Position numbers and translations under genes: made by a program. From JAICJR01 sp963848495 (lineage in GTDB: Bacteria; Actinomycetota; Thermoleophilia; Solirubrobacterales; Thermoleophilaceae): DNA of 64,000 bases. Below the pieces are notes generated by a model. That model was not told the origin of the DNA. It searched no databases and was given only the letters and a program-made list of their open reading frames with translations. This document shows, piece after piece, positions 7,788 to 15,150 of the stretch. The stretch spans positions 992,001-1,056,000 of the forward strand of contig CAWKDV010000002.1 of NCBI GenBank assembly GCA_963848495.1. Reading direction: 5' to 3'. Position 1 is the stretch's first letter; every line of letters begins with the position of its first letter.

Positions 7788-8573
7788 ATGCCTGGACTCG
7801 GCGGACGCATGTCCACAGTCGTGAAGGCCAAGATCTCGAAGCTGCTCGACCGCGCGGAAGACCCGGGCGAGACGCTCGACTACGGCTACAACAAGCAGCT
7901 CGAGCTGCTGCAGAACGTGAAGAAGGGGATCGCCGACGTCGTCACGTCGAAGAAGCGGCTCCAGATGCAGCAGGGGCAGCTCGAGCAGCAGGTCGTGAAG
8001 CTCGACACCCAGGCGCGGCAGGCGCTCGCCCAGAACCGCGAGGACCTTGCGCGCGCGGCGCTCGAGCGCAAGACGGTGGTGCAGAACGAGCTCCAGACGC
8101 TCGACACGCAGGTCGCCGAGCTCGAGAAGCAGCAGGAGTCGCTGACCGAGAACGAGAAGAAGATGCGCGCCAAGATCGAGGCCTTCCGCACCAAGAAGGA
8201 AGTGATCAAGGCGCAGTACTCGGCGGCCGAGGCGCAGGTGAAGATCTCCGAGGCCGCGAGCGGCGTGGGCGAGCAGATGGCCGACCTCGGCCTGGCGATG
8301 CAGCGCGCCGAGGACAAGACCGAGCAGATGCGTGCCCGGGCGGGCGCGGTCGAGGAGCTCGAGAAGGCCGGAACGTTCGACGACATCACGCAGCTCGGCC
8401 CGCCGCAGGACGACATCGACCGTCAGCTCGCCGAGCTCAGCGCCGGCTCGCAGGTGGACGACGAGCTGGCCAAGATGAAGGCCGAGCTCGGGCAGGGCGG
8501 CGGCGGGGCACCGGCACCGGCGCCGGCGCTCGAGGAGGGCAGCGGCGCTGCCCAGCCGGAGCAGCAGTCATGA
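7788..8573 (+). CDS. pspA: phage-shock protein A / IM30 family membrane-stress protein
   Basis: A 261-residue, almost wholly coiled-coil protein (about residues 20-215) beginning STVVKAKISKLLDRAEDPGE and LDYGYNKQLELLQNVKKGIA, the amphipathic start and helix 1 of PspA/Vipp1. Family members polymerise on damaged membranes and preserve the proton gradient. The C-terminus is a flexible Gly/Ala/Pro tail. A strong ribosome site (AAGGAGG at 7774-7780) stands 7 bp before the ATG. The next gene, pspAA, overlaps by 4 bp, and pspAB and htpX lie just beyond, the typical actinobacterial partners. Confidence 0.93.
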   Translation: MPGLGGRMSTVVKAKISKLLDRAEDPGETLDYGYNKQLELLQNVKKGIADVVTSKKRLQMQQGQLEQQVVKLDTQARQALAQNREDLARAALERKTVVQNELQTLDTQVAELEKQQESLTENEKKMRAKIEAFRTKKEVIKAQYSAAEAQVKISEAASGVGEQMADLGLAMQRAEDKTEQMRARAGAVEELEKAGTFDDITQLGPPQDDIDRQLAELSAGSQVDDELAKMKAELGQGGGGAPAPAPALEEGSGAAQPEQQS

Positions 8574-8848
8574 TCGTCCGGATCTCCGGAGAGGGGCAGT
8601 ACGAGGTCTCGGACGATCAGCGCGCCCGTCTGAACCAACTCGACAACGAGGCGGTGGCGGCGGTCGAGGCCGGCGACGAGGCGCGCTTCAAGGAGCTCTG
8701 GGAGCAGATGCTCGAGCTCGTCGCCGACGAGTGCCAGCCGCTCCCGGATGAGGAGCTGGTCGAGTCCGACGTGATCCTGCCGCCGCGCGACACCACCTTG
8801 GAAGAGGCGCGCGCGGACTTCACCGGCGACGGCTTGATTCCCGACTGA
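8570..8848 (+). CDS. pspAA: PspA-associated protein PspAA
   Basis: A 92-residue acidic protein starting MIVRISGEGQYEVSDDQRAR, with LNQLDNEAVAAVEAGDEARF following. This is the PspAA domain, repeatedly found fused to or next to PspA in actinobacteria and archaea. The ATG overlaps the pspA stop, so the two are translationally coupled. The domain is thought to modulate PspA; its biochemical activity is not established. A terminator-like hairpin follows 12 bp after the stop. Confidence 0.9.
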   Translation: MIVRISGEGQYEVSDDQRARLNQLDNEAVAAVEAGDEARFKELWEQMLELVADECQPLPDEELVESDVILPPRDTTLEEARADFTGDGLIPD

Positions 8849-8859
8849 CGCTCCGGCCT

Positions 8860-8890
8860 GGACGCTCCCCGCGCGGCGCCGGGAGCGTCC
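8860..8890 (+). terminator. hairpin terminator after pspA-pspAA
   Basis: Arms GGACGCTCCC (8860-8869) and GGGAGCGTCC (8881-8890) are perfectly complementary over 10 bp, with an 11-nt loop. There is no T-tract, as is common for actinobacterial terminators. It separates pspAA from the next gene, whose putative promoter begins immediately after the stem. Confidence 0.7.
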
Positions 8891-8920
8891 TTGACAGTGG
8901 GGGTACGTTGGAACTAGGGG
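8891..8920 (+). promoter_or_regulatory. putative promoter of the 140-residue gene
   Basis: TTGACA (8891-8896) is a perfect -35 hexamer. An 18-bp spacer leads to TAGGGG (8915-8920), a poor -10. A strong ribosome site AAGGAGG (8924-8930) and ATG 8938 follow. The -35 match and position directly after the terminator support the call; the -10 is weak. Confidence 0.4.
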
Positions 8921-8937
8921 GTCAAGGAGGACCTGAG

Positions 8938-9360
8938 ATGACTGGATACGAGGCACCTGGACGCCGCTTGATGGCCTGTCGCTATCCCACAGTGGAGGCG
9001 GCGACGTCCTCTTGGGAGCGGCTTTCGCACTGGTTCGCGGCGAACAAGTCCGCGGCGATCACGACGATGCGCTGCATCGGCTCGAGCGACGAGGGCGAGA
9101 CGCACATGGTGATCGCCGCCGGCTACAGCGAGGAGGACGCCGACCTGCTTGTCGACGCCCCCTGGGGCGACGGCGAGCGCTGCGAGGAGGACATCCCCGA
9201 GCTGATCGCGAAGCGCCTGTACGCGCGCTCGGCGCGCACCGCGGCGACGCTGGCGGCGGCGGGCGAGCGGGGCACTTTTACGACTCGGCGGCCCGAGGGG
9301 ATGCGCTTGCGGTTCGACTCGGGCGGGGAGTACGGGCTGGAGCGCAAGCTCTACGGCTGA
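8938..9360 (+). CDS. uncharacterised protein within the Psp module
   Basis: A 140-residue soluble protein. ATG 8938 is chosen because AAGGAGG lies 7 bp upstream; a GTG ten codons earlier has no ribosome site. The sequence starts MTGYEAPGRRLMACRYPTVE; about residues 24-85 (SHWFAANKSAAITTMRCIGS and onward) look like an alpha/beta sensory domain. I do not recognise a family. It sits between pspA-pspAA and the oppositely oriented pspAB-htpX, with its own promoter-like sequence, so it may belong to the same stress response. This is inferred only from position. Confidence 0.75.
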   Translation: MTGYEAPGRRLMACRYPTVEAATSSWERLSHWFAANKSAAITTMRCIGSSDEGETHMVIAAGYSEEDADLLVDAPWGDGERCEEDIPELIAKRLYARSARTAATLAAAGERGTFTTRRPEGMRLRFDSGGEYGLERKLYG

Positions 9361-9364
9361 TTCT

Positions 9365-9389
9365 CCGCAGTCCGCAGTCCGCAGTCCGC
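9365..9389. repeat. heptamer tandem repeat (CCGCAGT)
   Basis: Three perfect copies of CCGCAGT (9365-9385) are followed by a partial fourth, in the 33-bp gap between two convergent genes. Read on the minus strand the unit is ACTGCGG, a rotation of GGACTGC. The same unit recurs at 48391-48456 and a related one at 34859-34889. No complementary arm is present here, so it does not form a hairpin by itself. Confidence 0.8.
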
Positions 9390-9393
9390 GATC

Positions 9394-9963
9394 CTAAAGA
9401 GGTATCTCCCAGAGCGGGAACCAGCGCTCGAGGTCGGCCTCGATCGGCAGCTCCGGTCCGATCTGTGCCTTGAGCTGCAGCTCGCGCTCGTTGTTGCGCT
9501 TCTTGTCGCCCGTGGGCACGAACGGGTAGTACGCCCCGCGCTTGAAGTTGTAGATGAAGTAGATCGGCTGCTTCTTCTCGTCCTCGAAGGCGAACACGGC
9601 GGCCAGCAGCCGCTCGCCGTAGCCGCCCATCTCGAGGTTGCTCGAGACGACGTTCAGCGCCACCACGAGGTCCTCGAACTCGTCGTCGTGCAGGACGATC
9701 CAGCGGTAGCCGTACTCGTCGTCGCTGGTCTCGATGGTCGTGCCGGTGTCCTTGGCCGAGCTGCGCAGCAGCTCGTCGGTGTCCTTCACGATCTGCTCGA
9801 AGTCGGAGGTGGCCAGCGGCTGGAAGACGATGCCCGCGACGCTGCGGCTCTTCAGGTTCAGCGAGGTGTCGAGCGTGACCTGCGCCGTGGACATGGCGAA
9901 CAGCCGGTCCCGCGCCGGCTGCTTGACCTTGGTCCGGCCGAGGATCGAGTCGAGCAGTCCCAA
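9394..9963 (-). CDS. pspAB: PspA-associated protein PspAB
   Basis: A 189-residue protein starting (TTG) MGLLDSILGRTKVKQPARDR, the characteristic PspAB N-terminus. The central part (IVFQPLATSDFEQIVKDTDE; YGYRWIVLHDDEFEDLVVAL) and the end (IYFIYNFKRGAYYPFVPTGD) match the conserved two-part PspAB layout. It is normally adjacent to htpX in actinobacteria, as here: its TTG directly follows the htpX stop. The function is unknown beyond association with PspA-type membrane stress systems. Confidence 0.9.
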   Translation of the reverse strand: MGLLDSILGRTKVKQPARDRLFAMSTAQVTLDTSLNLKSRSVAGIVFQPLATSDFEQIVKDTDELLRSSAKDTGTTIETSDDEYGYRWIVLHDDEFEDLVVALNVVSSNLEMGGYGERLLAAVFAFEDEKKQPIYFIYNFKRGAYYPFVPTGDKKRNNERELQLKAQIGPELPIEADLERWFPLWEIPL

Positions 9964-10890
9964 CTAGGCTGCGACGGCGGCGCCGCGCTGGAGCTGCGAC
10001 TCGTACTGCTCGAGGCGCTCGATCCGCTTCTCCATCGGCGGGTGGGTCATGAAGAGCGTGCCCACCGACTCCTTGACGCTGGTCGGGATGATGAAGAAGG
10101 CGTTCATGCGGCCCACCGCGCGCAGGTCCTGGTCGGGCACCCGCTGCATCGCGCTGTTCAGCTTCATCAGCGCCGACGACAGCGCACTCGGCCGGCCGGT
10201 GATGATCGCCGCGCCCCGGTCCGCGCCGTACTCGCGGTAGCGCGAGAGGGCGAGCATCAGGAAGAAGGAGATGATGTACACCGCGAACGAGACCAGCAGC
10301 ACGACGATGAACGGGAGGCCGCCGTCCTCGTCATCGCCGCCGCCGCCCCCGAAGCCGCCGCCGAAGAAGAAGCCGAACTGGGTGATCATCGCGGCGAGCG
10401 AGGCGAAGAAGCTGGCCAGCGTCATGACCATCACGTCGCGGTTCTTCACGTGCGTGAGCTCGTGCGCCATCACGCCCTCGAGCTCGTGAGGCTCGAGGAT
10501 GTTCATGATCCCTGTGGTGCAGCAGACGACCGCGTTTTTGGGCGAGCGGCCCATGGCGAACGCGTTGGGCACCGTGGTGTCGGCGATGGCGATCTTGGGC
10601 TTGGGCAGGTCGGCCTGGATGCAGAGGCGCTCGATCATCGCGTGGAGGCCCGGCGCCTGGTCGGGCCCGACCTCCTTCGCGCCCATGGCGGCGAGGCCGA
10701 TCTTGTCCGAGAGGAAGAGCTGGCCGACGAGCAGCGCGCCCAGGACGACCACCATGATTCCCACCCCGGCGCCGGCCGCGAACAGCACGCCGACGAAGAC
10801 GACGTACAGCAGGCCGAGCAGGAAGAGGGTGAGGAGCATCCGGAACTGGAGTCCCGGGTCGCGTCCGAACTGTGCACGAGGTCGAGCCAT
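9964..10890 (-). CDS. htpX: membrane zinc metalloprotease HtpX (M48B)
   Basis: A 308-residue inner-membrane protease that degrades misfolded membrane proteins. Two N-terminal transmembrane helices (about residues 12-52) are followed by the zinc site AHELTHVKNRD (HExxH, about residues 143-147), further membrane segments (including a Gly-rich stretch FFFGGGFGGGGGDDEDGG) and the downstream region SRYREYGADRGAAIITGRPS, which carries the third zinc ligand Glu. The C-terminus has FFIIPTS and THPPMEKRIERL, both typical of HtpX. It is the first gene of the htpX-pspAB transcript, convergent with the Psp-module gene at 8938. Confidence 0.95.
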   Translation of the reverse strand: MARPRAQFGRDPGLQFRMLLTLFLLGLLYVVFVGVLFAAGAGVGIMVVVLGALLVGQLFLSDKIGLAAMGAKEVGPDQAPGLHAMIERLCIQADLPKPKIAIADTTVPNAFAMGRSPKNAVVCCTTGIMNILEPHELEGVMAHELTHVKNRDVMVMTLASFFASLAAMITQFGFFFGGGFGGGGGDDEDGGLPFIVVLLVSFAVYIISFFLMLALSRYREYGADRGAAIITGRPSALSSALMKLNSAMQRVPDQDLRAVGRMNAFFIIPTSVKESVGTLFMTHPPMEKRIERLEQYESQLQRGAAVAA

Positions 10891-11074
10891 GCCTCGATTC
10901 TAGTTGCGGCAGGTCCGATCCAACGCAGCGCTTAGGCGCGCTTTAGGAGTACGTGGGCCCGGTCGCACCGCTCTCCTCGGTGCGCCGGGCCGCGACGGCC
11001 GGTCATGACCCCGTTCGCGCATGCCGGTCCGTTTGGGCGTATGTCGACCACCAGAAAAAGAACCTTTAGCCGGT

Positions 11075-11101
11075 TTGACAGCTCCCAACCCCCTGTATAC
11101 A
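11075..11101 (+). promoter_or_regulatory. promoter of the GMC oxidoreductase operon
   Basis: TTGACA (11075-11080), a 15-bp spacer and TATACA (11096-11101). Transcription would start near 11108-11112, so the GTG at 11112 would be at or very near the 5-prime end; no ribosome site precedes it. A leaderless transcript is therefore likely. The short spacer lowers certainty. The rest of 10891-11074 holds no gene that I can see. Confidence 0.5.
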
Positions 11102-11111
11102 GTCGCCCGCG

Positions 11112-11492
11112 GTGGAGCTGAGGCACCTCGATTCGCAGCGCGCGGAGGTTCTGGCGCTGCTCTGCGAGGCGATCGTGCCGGGTTCGGCGCGGGTCGAGCC
11201 GGTGGTCTACATCGACGCCGTGATGGGGTTCATGCCGGAGCCCCAGCGCGAGCACGTGATCGAGGCGATCGACGCCTTGAAGGAGCCCGTTGCCAGCGGG
11301 GCCGAGGGGCTCACGCCGCACGCACTCACGCCCGACTTCCTCATGATCAGGGCGCTCGCGACCGAGGCGTTCTACAGCGACTTCGTGGCGCCCGGGGCGC
11401 CCGGGCCGGGCGCGTACGAGGAGATCGACTTCCACTCGCCGCTGGCCCTGCGGGTGAAGAAGGACTGGTCGTTCCTGGGGGTCGGCGGGTGA
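11112..11492 (+). CDS. gluconate 2-dehydrogenase subunit 3-like protein
   Basis: A 126-residue helical protein (LRHLDSQRAEVLALLCEAIV; VVYIDAVMGFMPEPQREHVI) that matches the small-subunit family partnering GMC dehydrogenases. Most members carry a Tat signal and are exported; here the protein starts directly at the helical domain with no signal. The C-terminal YEEIDFHSPLALRVKKDWSF is shared by actinobacterial members. The GTGA overlap with the large subunit implies stoichiometric production. Confidence 0.8.
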   Translation: MELRHLDSQRAEVLALLCEAIVPGSARVEPVVYIDAVMGFMPEPQREHVIEAIDALKEPVASGAEGLTPHALTPDFLMIRALATEAFYSDFVAPGAPGPGAYEEIDFHSPLALRVKKDWSFLGVGG

Positions 11493-12970
11493 GCGGGCGC
11501 TTCGACGTGGTGGTGGTCGGCTCGGGCGCCGGCGGCGGCGTGATCGCCGGCGAGCTGGCCGAGCGTGGCCGCAGCGTGCTGCTGCTCGAGGCGGGGCCGC
11601 ACCGCACGGCGGCCGACTTCACGCGCTGGGAGGCCAAGGCCAACTACGACTTCTGGTGGCCGATCCGCATGGCGCCGGTGAACGGCGGCGAGGGCGGCAT
11701 GGTGCTGATGTTCGGCGGCCGCTGCGTGGGCGGCACGACCACCGTGAACACGAAGGTCGCCCTGCGCGCGCACGACATGGACTACCGCAAGTGGCGCGAG
11801 GCCACGGGCATCGAGCTGAGCGCCGCCGACATGGCGCCGCACTACGAGCGCGTCGAGCAGGAGCTAGGCGTGCGCGAGCGCAGCGACTGGACGCAGTCGA
11901 TCAGGACGCTCGAGCCCGGCTTCAAGGCGCTCGGGGCCGAGCTCGAGCCGGTGATGTCCTACACGGACGAGAACTGCATGAAGTGCGGCTCCTGCCTCCA
12001 GGGCTGCCCCACCAACGCCGGCAAGAACACGATGAACACCTACATCCACCGCTCCTGGGCGCGCGGGCGCCTCGAACTGCGGGCGGAGTGCCCGGTGGAG
12101 CGGGTGGTGTTCGAAGACCGCGGCGCGGGCCTCGAGGCCACCGGGGTGGAGTACGTGGACGCGAGCGGCGAGCGCCACGCTGTGGACGCGGGCGCGGTGG
12201 TGGTCGCCGCGGGCACTTTGAACACGCCGCAGGTGCTGCTGCGCTCGGGCATCGTCGACGCGACGGGCGGCTCGCCGAGCAGCCGGCAGGTGGGCCGCAA
12301 CCTCGGCTTTCACCCCTGCCGCCTCGTGTATGGCCTGTTCGACGAGATCCAGGACGCGCACATCGCCTACCCGATCAGCTCGCACTGCATGAAGTTCCAG
12401 CAGGACCAGGACGGCGGCTTCATCGTCGAGGCCGCCACCGTGCAGGACCCGATCGGCTTCTCGGCAGGCCTCTCCGGCGAGAACGGGCCGCTGTGGGGCG
12501 AGCCGCTGGTCGAGGCCCTGCGCCGCTACCGCTACTGGAACGGCGTGCTGATGATGGTCAACGACGAGAACAACGGCCGCGTGGAGGTCACGCCCGACGG
12601 CGGGGAGGCGTTCGCCGCTGACTTCGAGGCGCCCGAGCTCGAGCGGCTCGACAGGGCGCTCGACTTCTCGCGCCAGGTGCTCGAGGCCTCGGGCGCGAAG
12701 CAGATCGCCTGGACCGGAGTCGTCTCCACCCATGTGCAGGGCACCTGCCGCATGGGCAGCGACCCGGCTCGCTCGGTGGTGAACGACACCGGCGAGTCGC
12801 ACGATGTGAAGCGCCTCTTCGTGGGGGACGGCTCGCTCGTGCCGCGCACGCTCTCGGTCAACCCGTCGCTGACGATCATGGCGCTGGCCAACAAGGTCGC
12901 CGAGCACATCGACGACGACCCGAACGGCTATCTCGAGCAGAGCGCCGCGGGCGTCGCGGCAAGCGTCTGA
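11489..12970 (+). CDS. GMC-family FAD oxidoreductase with a ferredoxin-like cysteine motif
   Basis: A 493-residue flavoprotein. The N-terminal dinucleotide fold is FDVVVVGSGAGGGVIAGELA; the C-terminal GMC domain has THVQGTCRMG (His active site) and FVGDGSLVPRTLSVNPSLTI (second catalytic position, Asn). Between them, Cys163-x2-Cys166-x2-Cys169-x3-Cys173-Pro has the exact spacing of a 4Fe-4S ferredoxin motif. GMC enzymes oxidise alcohols, sugars or sterols; electrons here could leave through a cluster rather than to oxygen. The start is GTG 11489, overlapping the subunit 3 stop. Substrate is unknown; long-chain alcohols or sugars are both possible. Confidence 0.88.
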   Translation: MSGRFDVVVVGSGAGGGVIAGELAERGRSVLLLEAGPHRTAADFTRWEAKANYDFWWPIRMAPVNGGEGGMVLMFGGRCVGGTTTVNTKVALRAHDMDYRKWREATGIELSAADMAPHYERVEQELGVRERSDWTQSIRTLEPGFKALGAELEPVMSYTDENCMKCGSCLQGCPTNAGKNTMNTYIHRSWARGRLELRAECPVERVVFEDRGAGLEATGVEYVDASGERHAVDAGAVVVAAGTLNTPQVLLRSGIVDATGGSPSSRQVGRNLGFHPCRLVYGLFDEIQDAHIAYPISSHCMKFQQDQDGGFIVEAATVQDPIGFSAGLSGENGPLWGEPLVEALRRYRYWNGVLMMVNDENNGRVEVTPDGGEAFAADFEAPELERLDRALDFSRQVLEASGAKQIAWTGVVSTHVQGTCRMGSDPARSVVNDTGESHDVKRLFVGDGSLVPRTLSVNPSLTIMALANKVAEHIDDDPNGYLEQSAAGVAASV

Positions 12971-13107
12971 AGGACTCGTTGCAGTAGGAGGGAAAGGCCC
13001 CCGGACGGCTTGTGGCCTCAGGTTCGTCTGTTAGAGTGGCCGCGCTCTCCTGAGGTAATTGCCCTGCATAGTGGGGTAATCGGGGCGCGGACGCAGCAAC
13101 GGGGCGT

Positions 13108-14283
13108 ATGAGGCGGACCTTCTGGGCGACAATAACCCTGGCCCTCGCGGCCTTTGTGCTGCTCCCCATGCCTGGCATGGGGGAGCAGCTCGGCTCGCGC
13201 ATCGACAGGCAGCGCCACAAGGTCGCGGTGAAGCTGCATCACGAGGGTGTGCTGACCACGACGATCACCGCGTTCAACGACCGGATCGTCGGCCTGCAGG
13301 GCTCGATCCGCGGCCTCCAGCAGCGCGAGTCGAACATCCAGGACACGCTCACCCAGAAGCGCAACGAGCTGGCGCAGATCCAGAACGAGCTGCAGGTGGC
13401 GCAGGATCGCCTGGTCCGGCTGCGGCAGCAGCTCGGCGTGGCCAAGGGGCAGCTCGCGGCCCGGCTCGTGGACGACTACAAGACCGACCCGCCTGACATC
13501 GTCACGGTGATCCTCGAGGCCCACGGCTTCGACGACCTCCTCACGCGAGCGGACTTCCTCGAGCGGATCTCGAATCAGGACCGGCAGGTCGTCTCGACGG
13601 TGAAGACGCTCAAGGACCAGGCCACCAAGCAGGCGAACGAGCTGGCCAGCCTGCAGACGAAGGCGCAGGACGCCGCCAACGCGATCCTCGCCCAGCGCAA
13701 CGAGGTGGCAGCGGCGAAGGGCAAGCTCGTGAGCACGCGCGACCAGCTTCAGACCGCCCGGAACGGACGCAAGGCCGTGCTGGCGAAGGTCCGCTCGAGC
13801 CGCATGAAGGCACAGGAGGACCTGAACTCGCTCGAGGCGCAGCAGGCGCAGATCGAGTCGCAGCTCCGCAACGCCGCGCCGAACGCGTTCAGCGGCCCGG
13901 TGAAGCCGGGCTCGGGCCGGCTGATCTGGCCGGTGAACGGCCCGATCACCTCGCCTTTCTGCGAGCGCCGGGCCTGGGAGGCGTGTCACCCGGGCATCGA
14001 CATCGGCGTGCCCACCGGCACACCGATCCACGCCGCGGACTCCGGCCGGGTGACGATCGCCGGCTGGGTCAGCGGCTACGGCAACTACACCTGCATCCAG
14101 CACACCGCCACGCTCTCCACCTGCTACGGCCACCAGGAGAAGATCCTCGTGAGCGTGGGCCAGGGCGTGTCGCAGGGCCAGGTGATCGGCATCTCGGACT
14201 GCACCGGGCTCTGCTTCGGGCCGCATCTGCATTTTGAGGTCCGCGTGAACGGCACGCCGGTCAACCCGCTCAGCTACCTGTAG
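13108..14283 (+). CDS. secreted M23 murein endopeptidase with N-terminal coiled coil (EnvC-like)
   Basis: A 391-residue exported protein. The signal peptide spans about residues 1-25; long coiled coils run about 50-105 and 160-250 (for example LQQRESNIQDTLTQKRNELA). A LytM/M23 domain occupies about 285-391 with zinc ligands His294 and Asp298 (HPGIDIG) and the HLH pair at 373-375 (GPHLHFEVRV). All catalytic residues are present, so it should cleave peptidoglycan cross-links rather than act as a dead activator. The 137-bp upstream gap contains an inverted repeat CCTCAGG/CCTGAGG but no gene. The methyltransferase gene follows after 3 bp. Confidence 0.9.
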   Translation: MRRTFWATITLALAAFVLLPMPGMGEQLGSRIDRQRHKVAVKLHHEGVLTTTITAFNDRIVGLQGSIRGLQQRESNIQDTLTQKRNELAQIQNELQVAQDRLVRLRQQLGVAKGQLAARLVDDYKTDPPDIVTVILEAHGFDDLLTRADFLERISNQDRQVVSTVKTLKDQATKQANELASLQTKAQDAANAILAQRNEVAAAKGKLVSTRDQLQTARNGRKAVLAKVRSSRMKAQEDLNSLEAQQAQIESQLRNAAPNAFSGPVKPGSGRLIWPVNGPITSPFCERRAWEACHPGIDIGVPTGTPIHAADSGRVTIAGWVSGYGNYTCIQHTATLSTCYGHQEKILVSVGQGVSQGQVIGISDCTGLCFGPHLHFEVRVNGTPVNPLSYL

Positions 14284-14286
14284 GCC

Positions 14287-15051
14287 ATGCCGGGCGAGGA
14301 GCTCGTCGGGGAGGACATCTTCGGCGACGACTACTCCTGGTTCATGGAGGAGCTGCTCGAGCAGCGCAGCGACCAGGAGGTCGACACGATCCTCGGGCTG
14401 CTCGAGCTGCCGGACGCGGCGGAGGTTCTCGATGCTCCCTGCGGCCACGGCCGGATCTCCAACCGGCTGGCGGCGCGGGGCCTGCGGGTCACCGGGCTCG
14501 ATCGCAGCCGGCGCTTCCTCGAGCTCGCGCGCGAGCGGGCGGCGGCGGCCGGGGCGGCCGGGGTGGAGGTGGAGTATGTCGAGGGTGACCTTCGCGAGCT
14601 GCCCTTCGAGGGCCGCTTCGACGCGGTGCTGAACTGGTTCAGCTCGTTCGGCTACTTCGACGACGAGGGCAACCGCCGCGTGCTCGAGGGGTTCCGCCGC
14701 GCGCTCAAGCCGGGCGGCCGGCTGCTGCTCGAGCAGGCGAGCCGCGAGCTGCTGATCCGCAACCTGCCGGCGCACGGCGTGCCGGCGGTGTGGATGACCG
14801 AGCGCGGCGACGACCTGTTGATCGACAAGGTCAGCTTCGACCCGGCCGCGGGCCGCTCGCACACCGAGCGGATCGTCGTCCGCGACGGTCAGGTGCGGCG
14901 CACGGAGTTCTCGCTCTCGCAACCCACCGCCTCACAGCTTGGGGACTGGATGCGGGCGGCGGGCTTCGACGAGGTGGAGGCGTTCGACGAGAGCGGCGGT
15001 CCGTTCGCCGCCACCAGCCGCCGGCTGCTGATGCGTGCACGCGCGGCGTAA
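14287..15051 (+). CDS. class I SAM-dependent methyltransferase
   Basis: A 254-residue soluble enzyme with the Rossmann motif I VLDAPCGHGRISNRLAARGL (about residues 46-65), acidic end of strand 2 (VTGLDRS), motif II-like YVEGDLRELPFEGRFDAVLN and post-motif GGRLLLEQ. The LNWFSSFGYFDDEGN segment is typical of small-molecule methyltransferases. Substrate is unknown. It is 3 bp downstream of the M23 peptidase gene, probably the same transcript, which does not itself indicate a shared function. Confidence 0.88.
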   Translation: MPGEELVGEDIFGDDYSWFMEELLEQRSDQEVDTILGLLELPDAAEVLDAPCGHGRISNRLAARGLRVTGLDRSRRFLELARERAAAAGAAGVEVEYVEGDLRELPFEGRFDAVLNWFSSFGYFDDEGNRRVLEGFRRALKPGGRLLLEQASRELLIRNLPAHGVPAVWMTERGDDLLIDKVSFDPAAGRSHTERIVVRDGQVRRTEFSLSQPTASQLGDWMRAAGFDEVEAFDESGGPFAATSRRLLMRARAA

Positions 15052-15091
15052 GGCAAAATTTCCGCGCGGCAGGACTGAACCGCGCCGAAAC

Positions 15092-15121
15092 GGGGAATCA
15101 GGACCTAGAGATCCTGACCCC
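15092..15121 (+). other. structured leader hairpin upstream of secreted protein gene
   Basis: GGGG (15092-15095), a 2-nt bulge, then TCAGGA (15098-15103), an 8-nt loop, TCCTGA (15112-15117) and CCCC (15118-15121) form a bulged stem in the 99-bp gap before the GTG at 15151. GCC (15084-15086) and GGC (15123-15125) could extend it beyond a GAAAC internal loop. It could be a terminator for the methyltransferase transcript or a regulatory leader. I could not match it to a known riboswitch family. Confidence 0.35.
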
Positions 15122-15150
15122 TGGCCGGGACCACGCGTACCCCAAACGCT

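Noticed and set aside
9688..10935. A 415-codon plus-strand frame opposite pspAB and htpX
   Set aside because: It mirrors two well-supported genes; its translation is dominated by His/Glu/Asp runs typical of shadow frames.
13018..14922. A 634-codon open frame on the minus strand opposite the M23 peptidase and methyltransferase
   Set aside because: It is antisense to two genes with clear motifs and codon structure; long shadow frames are common in GC-rich DNA, and its translation shows low-complexity His/Arg/Leu repeats without a domain.
15060..15150. Cyclic-di-AMP (ydaO) or cyclic-di-GMP riboswitch
   Set aside because: A GGCAAA and a GCCGAA string recall these families, but the remaining consensus core is missing.
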